Origin: Thermacetogenium sp. UBA5472
GTDB taxonomy: Bacteria; Bacillota; DSM-12270; Thermacetogeniales; Thermacetogeniaceae
DNA: 11,439 nucleotides
Direction: 5' to 3'
Assembly: GCA_002426495.1 (NCBI GenBank)
Contig: DIQC01000060.1
Coordinates: forward strand, 33,250 to 44,688
The position numbers and the translations under genes were made by a program. Shown here in pieces: positions 5,974 to 11,439 of the stretch. A model generated the notes under the pieces. That model did not search any database and had not been told where the DNA came from. It saw only the letters and a list, made by a program, of their open reading frames with translations. Numbering within the stretch: the stretch's first letter is position 1; every line of letters begins with the position of its first letter.

Positions 5974-6714
5974 ATGATTGATTTTCGTGATACTACTCAC
6001 CTGGTGATCAAGGGCCATGAGGGATGGTTGGAATTCAGATCCAGCCATGGTCACCATGATTCAGCGACAGATGTCCTCTACAAGTGGGGGCATAACATGC
6101 AGGTCGATGGATTGTGCAGGAAAGAGATATTGAAGGCTTATCTTATTGACCCTCAAGGGGAGAAAAGGGATCTGGCTATTGGTGAAGCAGAGGAAGCAGC
6201 TTATAAGCTCACCTTTACTCCTGAACAAGCTGGTTTTTACAGGCCGGTGATAGAGGCAGATGGTATTACCACGGTAACGGTTGATGGCCAGTATCTGAGC
6301 GTACCCAAAAAGGATTGTGAATTTCCTCTGGAGTCCGCCGCTTTTACCCAGTATGCAAGTGCTATCGTGCCGGTGGGGCATGATCTGGAAGGGAATGTCC
6401 ATGCTGTGGGTGGTAATCTAGAGTTGTCACCTGTTTATTGGAAACCCTGGAGGGCTGGAGATACCATTGAACTAATGGTAACGGCCAAAGGATCACCTGC
6501 AGCCGGTACAGAAGTGGCTTTGATCAATGGCATGGCTGAGGGTGAAGATCCTGCGCTCAAAGAAACAGATAGTGAAGGAAGAGTAGCCTTTACCTTTGAA
6601 AAACCAGGCTTTCATCTGGCAATGGTCAGGTATGCTGACAATGATGATTCCAAAGAGGGGTACTACGACCGCAGGAACTATACAGCTACACTGTATATCT
6701 TGGTGACAAAGTAG
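5974..6714 (+). CDS. DUF4198 (COG5266) family protein, probable Ni/Co-transport-linked
   Basis: This 246-residue protein matches DUF4198, a family often encoded beside nickel or cobalt importers and thought to act outside the membrane. Visible family features are the early HEGWLEF and SSHGHHDSATDV segment (15-34, metal-ligand-like histidines 25, 27 and 28), WGHNMQVDG (38-46), ILKAYLIDPQG (52-62), LTFTPEQAGFY (79-89), VGHDLEGNVHAVGGNLEL (134-151), AGDTIELMV (161-169), and the Ig-like end with TDSEGRVAFTFEKPGFHLAMVRY (198-220). A strong AGGAGG (5961-5966) sits 7 bases before the ATG. No signal peptide or lipobox is present, which is unusual for a supposed extracellular protein, and both ATGs slightly upstream are closed within a few codons. 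The solute-binding-protein fragment upstream suggests this gene is the survivor of a larger metal-uptake locus. The metal role is inference. Confidence 0.82.
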   Translation: MIDFRDTTHLVIKGHEGWLEFRSSHGHHDSATDVLYKWGHNMQVDGLCRKEILKAYLIDPQGEKRDLAIGEAEEAAYKLTFTPEQAGFYRPVIEADGITTVTVDGQYLSVPKKDCEFPLESAAFTQYASAIVPVGHDLEGNVHAVGGNLELSPVYWKPWRAGDTIELMVTAKGSPAAGTEVALINGMAEGEDPALKETDSEGRVAFTFEKPGFHLAMVRYADNDDSKEGYYDRRNYTATLYILVTK

Positions 6715-7098
6715 GTTTTTCCGGTTATCGTTGATTGCGGTGTTGGCTATTTGTGTTGCATGCTTAACTAAGGTGGTTTCATCCGGGTGACTAGGGTTTT
6801 CAGGTGAGGCCTGGTGGGGTTTTTGCTGGGGAGGCTGTTTCTTTCCCCTCAAAATGCGCTATTTTATCTAGAAGCAAGATATCTGCCCTGGTTCAATAGT
6901 GGCTTTATGCTTAATTTCTATAAGATCGAATCTAAAAAGTTGCGAATAGTTGCAAATGACATTATAATTAAAACGGTAGATCGTCAAAAAATGGATTATA
7001 CTCTGGTTTAGATAATGAATATTGTGTCGAATGTGATGTTTATATGTTTTGATCACTCTCTAGATTTCGGCCAATTGCAGATTGAAAGGGTGGATTTT
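6715..7098. other. Intergenic region and leader of the F420-ligase-like gene
   Basis: No supported gene lies here; a 65-codon open frame at 6814-7011 has no ribosome-binding site and an implausible composition. The first 100 bases are G/T-rich, with only a weak CAGG-tgagg-CCTG hairpin followed by GTGGGGTTTTT near 6800. The second half is AT-rich and contains the promoter at 6940-6968 and a TGTCGAA at 7025-7031. Confidence 0.6.
6940..6968 (+). promoter_or_regulatory. Sigma-A-type promoter for the F420-ligase-like gene
   Basis: TTGCGA (6940-6945) and a perfect TATAAT (6963-6968) are separated by 17 bases. Transcription would begin near 6975, giving a leader of about 125 bases before the ATG at 7099. 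Confidence 0.55.
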
Positions 7099-8667
7099 AT
7101 GGAAAACTTTTCTTTGCCCGCAAACACTGGTGTGGCAGCAATAGGATTGAAAATTGGATTGATTGTGCCTAATGATGATATCGCTTCCATTACAGCTGAT
7201 GCTGTTAAAGGGATAGTGGCTGATGAAGATATTATTTGCATTACTGAGGCGGTTGTTGCCAGGTCCCAGAATCGATATGTCAGCTGCTCAGAACTAGCAG
7301 AGGATGTTAAAAAGAAGCTGAATTTGAAACCTGGCAGTACCGTGGCGATGATCAGCCCCATAGCCAGCCGCAATCGATTCGCTCTGATCCTAAAAGCCAT
7401 AGCCATGGCAACAAGGGGAGGAAAAGTTATCGTTCAGTTTCCGATCCCTCATGATGAGGTTGGCAACGAGGTAATTGATGTGGAGTTCTCATCGACTCGC
7501 TTGAAGCTGAAAAGGACACTTCTGAGCTTGAGTGAGGCCAGAGGGAACACTCCTATGCTCAATGTCCTGATCAGGGAGATCGTTGCCGGCTTGAAGCTAC
7601 AGGAGATAGGTTATCAGATTATCAGCATCCGCAAGATAACGGGAAAAGGCATTGCTGATCTGACTGTGAGAACACCCGATGGCAAATTGGCTGTGATAGA
7701 AGTGACCTTTTCTGATCTAAAAAAGGCAGCTAAAAAAGTCTTGGGAATAGAAAAAGATGTGCCTGAAGCAGAAAAAGCCTTGGCTATCGCTGTTAACCTG
7801 GAGCATCATAATTTAATAATGGTGGATGCCCATGACTTTTTGGACGGTACTGAGAAACAGCCGGAAACCATCGACTTTTCCGCACAACTTGACAGTTATT
7901 ATGAACCTGATGTTATTTTCTCCAATGAGATAGGGGAAAACGATTTTACGCATCCCATAACAGCTGTTAATTACCGGGATTTATACATAAAAATGATCGA
8001 AGAAGGTGGAGCAAGGGGTGAAGTTATCTTCACCAACAATCCCTTTAAGATTTACGAATTGGGTTATATTGACGGTGTTTGTATTGGCGCTGTTCATGAG
8101 CGGGAAAAGCTGCTGGATGAGTTCCAATCCTTCGGGGCCATGGTTCCGGTAATTACCATCCAGGATGTAGGGCCAGAACCCTGGGGAGTGATCGGTTCCA
8201 ATGTTTCCGATTTCCAGGAAGGGGTTTTGAAGCTGCTCCCTGAAGATCCTGATGGCGCCGCGGAAAGGATCAAAGAAAAGATCTATGATGTGAGCGGTAA
8301 GGAAGTGGAAGTGCTGATCTTTGGAGATGGTGCCTATAAGGACCCTGATACCGGGATCTATGAACTGGCTGATCCCCATCCGGCTATCGGGGTGAGCAGT
8401 GGCCTTAAACATGCAGGGATGCGTAGCGGCATCAAGCTGAAACTTGTAGCCGATACCCTGTACAGGCAGGGGTATTCCAAGGAAGAGATCATAACTATGA
8501 TCGAACAAAAACAGCAGCAGCAGAATGACCTTGTTGCCGAAGACTTGGGGACAACCCCTAGAAGTGCTACCAGTATCATCGGTACACTGGCGGATCTCGT
8601 TGCCGGTTCTGCTGATGCCGGTACACCCATCGTTTTAGTCAGGGGATTCAAATTAAACAGTAAGTAA
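7099..8667 (+). CDS. F420-0:gamma-glutamyl ligase-like protein with internal PD-(D/E)XK-like insert
   Basis: The 522 residues match the bacterial form of the coenzyme F420-0:L-glutamate ligase (CofE-like) family, usually about 400 residues. Family parts seen are DEDIICITEAVVARSQNRY (42-60), ISPIASRNRFALILKAIA (85-102), IPHDEVGNEVID (116-127), then THPITAVNYRDLY (284-296), WGVIGSNVSD (362-371), FGDGAYKDPDTGIYELADP (408-426) and LGTTPRSATSIIGTLADLVAGSADAGTP (483-510). Between the VGNEVID and THP segments lie about 130 extra residues. Their order is a helix (154-170), GYQIISIRK, GIADLTVRTPDGKLAVIEV (184-202), a helix rich in Lys/Ala, and NLIMVDAHDFL. This reads like a PD-(D/E)XK fold of YraN type with D187 and E201, but Thr203 instead of Lys. 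ATG 7099 is preferred over the upstream in-frame start at 7015 because GAAAGGGTGG (7083-7092) precedes it. F420 synthesis is unusual in this lineage, so the true substrate is open. It has its own promoter and terminator. Confidence 0.85.
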   Translation: MENFSLPANTGVAAIGLKIGLIVPNDDIASITADAVKGIVADEDIICITEAVVARSQNRYVSCSELAEDVKKKLNLKPGSTVAMISPIASRNRFALILKAIAMATRGGKVIVQFPIPHDEVGNEVIDVEFSSTRLKLKRTLLSLSEARGNTPMLNVLIREIVAGLKLQEIGYQIISIRKITGKGIADLTVRTPDGKLAVIEVTFSDLKKAAKKVLGIEKDVPEAEKALAIAVNLEHHNLIMVDAHDFLDGTEKQPETIDFSAQLDSYYEPDVIFSNEIGENDFTHPITAVNYRDLYIKMIEEGGARGEVIFTNNPFKIYELGYIDGVCIGAVHEREKLLDEFQSFGAMVPVITIQDVGPEPWGVIGSNVSDFQEGVLKLLPEDPDGAAERIKEKIYDVSGKEVEVLIFGDGAYKDPDTGIYELADPHPAIGVSSGLKHAGMRSGIKLKLVADTLYRQGYSKEEIITMIEQKQQQQNDLVAEDLGTTPRSATSIIGTLADLVAGSADAGTPIVLVRGFKLNSK

Positions 8668-8688
8668 GCAGTTAATGGTAAGCTTTTT

Positions 8689-8727
8689 GCCGGTTGGGCT
8701 CTGTAGACCCAGCCGGTTTTGTTGTTT
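8689..8727 (+). terminator. Intrinsic terminator after the F420-ligase-like gene
   Basis: CCGGTTGGG (8690-8698) pairs with CCCAGCCGG (8708-8716) through one T-G wobble, followed by TTTTGTTGTTT. It lies 22 bases after the stop codon. Confidence 0.88.
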
Positions 8728-8783
8728 GGGGAGCAGGGAAAAGGTGTTTTATTGGTCGGATTGCCTATTTCTCTTAGAGTTCT

Positions 8784-8829
8784 TATTCTAGTAGATAAAC
8801 AGGAATAGCAGGCATCTTTGTCGAAATTC
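8784..8829 (+). repeat. Recurring intergenic motif, copy D
   Basis: Layout: TATTC (8784), 11 bases, CAGGAAT (8800), 13 bases, GTCGAAATTC (8820). It matches copy B with one extra base. The core TTTGTCGAAAT is a full match to a Spo0A-box pattern. It lies about 100 bases upstream of the NifU-like gene. Confidence 0.55.
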
Positions 8830-8857
8830 ATATTAACCCTCGTGAATCTTTGCCGGT

Positions 8858-8879
8858 GGCCAGTAGGGGTAGTCTGGCC
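8858..8879 (+). promoter_or_regulatory. Hairpin in the leader of the NifU-like gene
   Basis: GGCCAG (8858-8863) pairs with CTGGCC (8874-8879) around a 10-base loop. The same bases can form an alternative stem with AGTAGGGG against CCCCACT. No T-tract follows, so it is not a terminator. It might be a control hairpin or simply GC-rich spacer. Confidence 0.25.
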
Positions 8880-8928
8880 CCACTAGGGCGCCCATGGGGG
8901 GACATCACATAAGAGAAAGGGGATTTGC

Positions 8929-9384
8929 ATGCAGATAAATTCTAAATTTTTAGACCACGCCCGCAATCCCCGCAATATGGGGGAAATTCAGGATGCCAAT
9001 GGTGTGATGATCGATGTACAGGACTGCGGGGATATAGTGATGTTTTTTATAAAGGTAGAGAATATGAGGCTGGAGAAGGTAAATTTCATGGTACAGGGCT
9101 GCCATAATCTAATCGCCTGCTGCAGCATACTCACTGTTTTAGCTCAGAGGAAAACCATTTGGGATGCTATGGAGATCACCTCCGAGCAGATTATTCATGC
9201 CCTTGACGATAGCCTGCCGCCAGAGGAGAAGCATGCCGCCGGTTATGCATGTGATGCACTCTATGGGGCGATTCAGAATTACCTGGTTAATGCCAAAACA
9301 AATGCTGCCGCTGAGCTTCACCGCAGCAGGATGGGGGATGGCTGGCGTTCTCTATATATCCAAGCACAGCGCGGACAGCGGTAA
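8929..9384 (+). CDS. IscU/NifU-like Fe-S scaffold protein with displaced third cysteine
   Basis: The 151 residues carry the NifU_N/IscU fold: FLDHARNPRNMGEI (7-20), CGD at 33-35, QGC at 56-58, EIT (82-84) and LPPEEKH (96-102). IscU proteins assemble [2Fe-2S] or [4Fe-4S] clusters on three cysteines plus nearby Asp and His, then pass them to apoproteins. Cys33, Asp35, Cys58 and His102 are in place, but the residue after His102 is Ala103, where the family has Cys. A cysteine appears instead at 108 (YACDAL), and extra Cys64-Cys65 follow Cys58. The cluster site must therefore be altered or lost. The last 30 residues beyond NYL are extra and basic. AAAGGGGA (8916-8923) precedes the ATG. No isc/suf/nif partner is adjacent; the neighbour downstream is a convergent regulator 46 bases away. 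Confidence 0.8.
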   Translation: MQINSKFLDHARNPRNMGEIQDANGVMIDVQDCGDIVMFFIKVENMRLEKVNFMVQGCHNLIACCSILTVLAQRKTIWDAMEITSEQIIHALDDSLPPEEKHAAGYACDALYGAIQNYLVNAKTNAAAELHRSRMGDGWRSLYIQAQRGQR

Positions 9385-9430
9385 AATTTGGATTATTTAT
9401 ATCAGAAACGCAGGAAAAGCTGACAAATAA

Positions 9431-10132
9431 TTATTCTAATTCATTTTGATACTTCTTTATTAACTGCATCCCAAAACGAGGCGTTTTAATACAGATATCA
9501 GGTTTGTCGAAATGTATAGCTTGATCTATCTGCAGCAGCCCTCCTTCAATGATGTAAGCGATGGGATTGATGGCATAGAGTGTTGCGTGGAAAAGTAATC
9601 TCTTTGCCATAGCATCTTTTTCAGCCTGTGCATTGAGCCAGTGGTACAGCTGATCTTTATCAAAATTCATTAATGAAAACATAAAACCTGACACGATAGC
9701 AGGGGAAATGAGTTCAGCCAGTGTAAAAAAGATAGCGATCGATTCCACTAATTTCTTGTGGCTGCAGTTGTTTTCTTCAGCTATTGTGTTTGTCTTGTCT
9801 TTTGAGTTGTTATCTGTGGGAAGATGTTCGGTTTCATAAATGTGCATGATCTTTGTGATTGTAAACTGCCATGCAGGGCAGGATTCACCTTCAAAATTCA
9901 ACCAGGCCATGTTGGCAGTCGGTTCACTGCTATTAACAGGTATAGGAATACCTATAGAAGCCAGGCTTTTTAACATATTTTCGGATGGGTTGAGTTCACC
10001 ACGTAATACCCTGGATAGATTTGAATGATTAATTCCGGCTTCTGCAGCGACAGAACGGATAGATTTACCTGGTCTATGTTGTTTCAATAAGTGTTTTAAA
10101 TGGTTTCCTTGTTCGTGGTTCCAATTTTTCAA
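9431..10132 (-). CDS. XRE-family helix-turn-helix transcriptional regulator
   Basis: This 233-residue protein has an N-terminal DNA-binding HTH_3/XRE domain (about 8-62). The helix-turn-helix is at 24-45, SIRSVAAEAGINHSNLSRVL, followed by RGELNPSENMLKSLASIGIP, the usual end of the domain. A polar linker (about 100-125) leads to a C-terminal domain (126-233) that I do not recognise. That domain is helical, with a hydrophobic stretch at 131-156 and the ending FGMQLIKKYQNELE, and may sense a ligand or mediate dimerisation. The start is TTG: on the coding strand GGGGGT lies 8 bases upstream and no ATG is available nearby. It is transcribed away from the 76-residue protein gene, and the shared region between them has TTGTAACA repeats in both promoters. 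Autoregulation and control of the divergent gene are therefore likely but inferred. No terminator is seen at its 3' end. Confidence 0.82.
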   Translation of the reverse strand: MKNWNHEQGNHLKHLLKQHRPGKSIRSVAAEAGINHSNLSRVLRGELNPSENMLKSLASIGIPIPVNSSEPTANMAWLNFEGESCPAWQFTITKIMHIYETEHLPTDNNSKDKTNTIAEENNCSHKKLVESIAIFFTLAELISPAIVSGFMFSLMNFDKDQLYHWLNAQAEKDAMAKRLLFHATLYAINPIAYIIEGGLLQIDQAIHFDKPDICIKTPRFGMQLIKKYQNELE

Positions 10133-10164
10133 AATAATTTACCCCCTGAAAAGTTTCAATTTAT

Positions 10165-10195
10165 ATTGTAACACATTCTAATTAAAACATAACAA
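10165..10195 (-). promoter_or_regulatory. Candidate promoter of the XRE regulator
   Basis: On the minus strand TTGTTA (10195-10190) and TACAAT (10170-10165) are separated by 19 bases, longer than ideal. The element lies within an inverted repeat, ATATTGT (10163-10169) and ACAATAT (10192-10198), which may be an operator. Confidence 0.35.
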
Positions 10196-10287
10196 TATCA
10201 AGCAACATTGGACATAGTAAATGGCCATTGGAAATGTGACATTATCGCAGATTAACAGCTGCTTAATAATAAAACAACAATGGGTAG

Positions 10288-10343
10288 TGTTGTAACATTA
10301 CATTTTATGTGTTATAATATTACATAATATTTGTAATACAACA
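10288..10343. promoter_or_regulatory. Inverted-repeat operator array around the divergent promoter
   Basis: TGTTGTA (10288-10294) and TTACA (10298-10302) are mirrored by TGTAA (10332-10336) and TACAACA (10337-10343). The left arm also contains the short palindrome TGTAA-CA-TTACA (10291-10302). The -10 box lies at the centre of the arms. The 8-mer TTGTAACA here (10290) recurs at 10166 in the XRE promoter region. The XRE protein encoded next door is the obvious candidate binder, which is inference. Confidence 0.45.
10290..10318 (+). promoter_or_regulatory. Sigma-A-type promoter for the 76-residue protein gene
   Basis: TTGTAA (10290-10295) and a perfect TATAAT (10313-10318) are separated by exactly 17 bases. 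Transcription would start near 10325, leaving a leader of about 198 bases before the coding region. Confidence 0.6.
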
Positions 10344-10522
10344 AATACACAAGCAGCAGTACGGATAAAGGGCCAAGCAGCCATATGAATATACTGGGGG
10401 GATGGGTGTTACACCTCTCCCCTTATCGAGTTTGTCGCACTTATTAATTTAATTTCTGCCTATTTCATGCCCTAGTATGCCTGTCAGGGGGTTTTTATAA
10501 TAAGGAAGGAGGAGTTGGCCAA
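10325..10522 (+). other. Long untranslated leader of the 76-residue protein gene
   Basis: It contains a hairpin at about 10396-10422, with GGTG-TTA-CACC at the tip and GGGG/CCCC at the base, and a weak CCCT...AGGG stem followed by TTTTTATAAT just before the Shine-Dalgarno. It could hold attenuation or a ligand-responsive RNA; no known riboswitch class was recognised. Confidence 0.35.
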
Positions 10523-10753
10523 ATGTATCGTGAAGATTTTTTAGATTTAATAGCGAAACTTCGTGTTGGTGATAGAATAAGTGTGAAGTGGATCAATAAG
10601 AGACAGGGTATAGGAAAGGAATGTTATATTCCTGAAGGAAAAATAGTTCAGATAACAGATACTGCCATCTACTATCGTGGCGAGGTTGGCTTTACTGCAG
10701 GTATCAATATGAGTGATATAGCCATGGGAGTACAGGTGAAACAAATATCTTAA
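10523..10753 (+). CDS. Small beta-rich protein of unknown function
   Basis: This 76-residue protein begins with a short helix (MYREDFLDLIAKL) and continues as alternating beta strands: VGDRISVKWINKR, CYIPEGKIVQITDTAIYY, GEVGFTAGINMSDIAMGVQVKQI. The pattern suggests a small SH3-like or KOW-like barrel, but I recognise no family. It has no membrane segment or signal. GGAAGGAGGAG (10503-10513) is a strong ribosome-binding site. Upstream lies a long leader and a promoter inside an inverted-repeat array shared with the divergent XRE gene, so the two may form a small regulatory pair. The Hsp20 gene downstream has its own promoter, so the two are probably separate transcripts, though no terminator lies between them. 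Confidence 0.7.
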   Translation: MYREDFLDLIAKLRVGDRISVKWINKRQGIGKECYIPEGKIVQITDTAIYYRGEVGFTAGINMSDIAMGVQVKQIS

Positions 10754-10781
10754 GAATAAGGAAATTTCGGTATGGTATTGT

Positions 10782-10811
10782 TTGACATTGGGTAGTATAA
10801 ATTATTATAAT
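10782..10811 (+). promoter_or_regulatory. Consensus sigma-A promoter of the Hsp20 gene
   Basis: TTGACA (10782-10787) and TATAAT (10806-10811) are both perfect hexamers, with an 18-base spacer. Transcription would start near 10818, giving a leader of about 38 bases. No CIRCE inverted repeat (TTAGCACTC-N9-GAGTGCTAA) is present nearby. Confidence 0.75.
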
Positions 10812-10855
10812 GCAATTAAGAATAGGGCATGGTAAATTTTAAGGAGGTATGGTGG

Positions 10856-11305
10856 ATGACTTCAAGACGCAAAGATCATTGGCGTGAGTTGGCTGCTTTT
10901 AAAGATGGTGTCAATCAGGTTTTTGATGAAACAGTTGGCAAGCATCTCCCAGTTTCAAGCCTATCCGAGCTGTTTGAATGGAAACCTTTTGTGGATATCG
11001 TGGATGAGGATGAACAGTTTGTAATCAAGGCTGACCTTCCTGGTTACGATCCAAGTAATATAGAAATTAAGGTAACAGAAAACTCAGTAAATATTCGCGG
11101 CAAAATCGATGAAGAACATGAATATAAGGACAGCTCTTATCAGATCCGTGAGCGAGGCTTCGGATCCTTTACCCGCAACCTTTCTCTTTCTGGTGAAGTT
11201 AAGCCTGATGAAGCAAAGGCGTCCTTTCGCAATGGGGTATTAGAGATCAAACTTCCCAAAGTACAGGTGCCCAAAGGCCGCAAATTAGATATTGAAACCG
11301 AATAA
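10856..11305 (+). CDS. Small heat shock protein, Hsp20/alpha-crystallin family
   Basis: This 149-residue protein is an ATP-independent holdase chaperone that binds unfolding proteins as large oligomers in the cytoplasm. The alpha-crystallin domain spans about 43-135: WKPFVDIVDEDEQFVIKADLPG (42-63), VTENSVNIRGKIDEE (73-87), ERGFGSFTRNLSL (99-111), and the hallmark A-x-F-x-NGVLEIKLPK (121-135). The short C-terminal tail has LDI (144-146), the I/L-x-I/V motif that docks on a neighbouring subunit. The N-terminal arm (1-41) is variable, as usual. AAGGAGGT (10841-10848) lies 7 bases before ATG 10856, which fixes the start; ATG 10829 is upstream of that site and would add nine residues. A consensus promoter and an intrinsic terminator make it a single-gene unit. 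Confidence 0.95.
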   Translation: MTSRRKDHWRELAAFKDGVNQVFDETVGKHLPVSSLSELFEWKPFVDIVDEDEQFVIKADLPGYDPSNIEIKVTENSVNIRGKIDEEHEYKDSSYQIRERGFGSFTRNLSLSGEVKPDEAKASFRNGVLEIKLPKVQVPKGRKLDIETE

Positions 11306-11345
11306 AATTGCTTGTTGTACTGACCAAGCTCTTGGTTGCTAATAG

Positions 11346-11367
11346 AAAGCCGGGGGCTTTAATTTTT
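11346..11367 (+). terminator. Intrinsic terminator of the Hsp20 gene
   Basis: AAAGCC (11346-11351) pairs with GGCTTT (11355-11360) around a GGG loop, followed by AATTTTT. It lies 40 bases after the Hsp20 stop. The remaining 72 bases of the window show nothing recognisable. Confidence 0.75.
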
Positions 11368-11439
11368 GAGGAACGTGAAGGTTAGCCTGACAAAATTCAG
11401 GCCGACAGCTTCCGAGCCCATCTTCCGCACCCTTCTTTT

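Noticed and set aside
6814..7011. Possible 65-residue plus-strand gene ahead of the F420-ligase-like gene
   Set aside because: No ribosome-binding site precedes the start, the translation has no domain-like pattern, and the promoter at 6940-6968 lies inside it.
7015..7098. Upstream in-frame start extending the F420-ligase-like protein by 28 residues
   Set aside because: No Shine-Dalgarno precedes 7015, while GAAAGGGTGG stands correctly before ATG 7099 and the family similarity begins after it.
9164..9430. Overlapping plus-strand frame within the NifU-like gene
   Set aside because: It is a shifted-frame shadow of the NifU-like coding region with no start signal of its own.
10829..10855. Upstream ATG for Hsp20
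   Set aside because: The perfect AAGGAGGT at 10841-10848 lies inside that extension and points to ATG 10856.
1..11439. CRISPR arrays, tRNA genes, transposases or attachment sites
   Set aside because: No regularly spaced direct repeats, no tRNA T-loop or acceptor patterns, and no transposase or integrase motifs were seen in any frame.

Overview
The window looks like a low-to-mid-GC Gram-positive anaerobe of the Clostridia, perhaps near the Peptococcaceae. The basis is the gene content (group II ECF transporter with a fused ATPase, a clostridial form of the F420-ligase-like family, DUF4198, DUF2589), strong purine-rich Shine-Dalgarno sites, several TTG starts, and intergenic sequences carrying a Spo0A-like TGTCGAA core. 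The taxonomy is inference. No rRNA, tRNA, CRISPR array, transposase or integrase was seen.

Bases 1-2583 hold the 3' end of a plus-strand ECF vitamin-transporter operon with overlapping genes: the end of EcfT, a two-domain fused EcfA ATPase, and an EcfS substrate-binding membrane protein. The operon closes at an intrinsic terminator (2719-2747). A 535-base gap follows, with a short GC-rich island that may be a gene remnant.

Bases 3119-5270 hold a tight three-gene operon of unknown function. It consists of a DUF2589 protein carrying an inserted pair of GY/PTVTISG-type repeats, a 229-residue partner that shares a P-x-P-x-x-R motif with it, and a 190-residue helical protein. This is the best candidate here for an undescribed system.

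Bases 5271-6714 look like a decayed metal-uptake locus. A broken fragment of a family 5 (nickel/peptide type) solute-binding protein lies in front of an intact DUF4198 (COG5266, Co/Ni-transport-linked) gene that lacks a signal peptide.

Bases 6940-8727 are a monocistronic unit with promoter, gene and terminator. It encodes an F420-0:gamma-glutamyl-ligase-like protein with about 130 extra residues in the middle that read like a PD-(D/E)XK nuclease fold of the YraN type. The catalytic lysine position of that insert is threonine.

Bases 8929-9384 encode an IscU/NifU-type scaffold in which the third cluster-ligand cysteine is displaced. Convergent to it, on the minus strand, is an XRE-family regulator (9431-10132). 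The XRE gene is divergent from a small 76-residue protein gene whose promoter is embedded in a symmetrical TTGTAACA/TGTAATACAACA array. The window ends with an Hsp20 gene that has a near-ideal sigma-A promoter and an intrinsic terminator.

A short intergenic motif (AGGA, then 18-19 bases to GTCGA) recurs at about 2.8, 5.4 and 8.8 kb, with a weaker copy at 5.9 kb.
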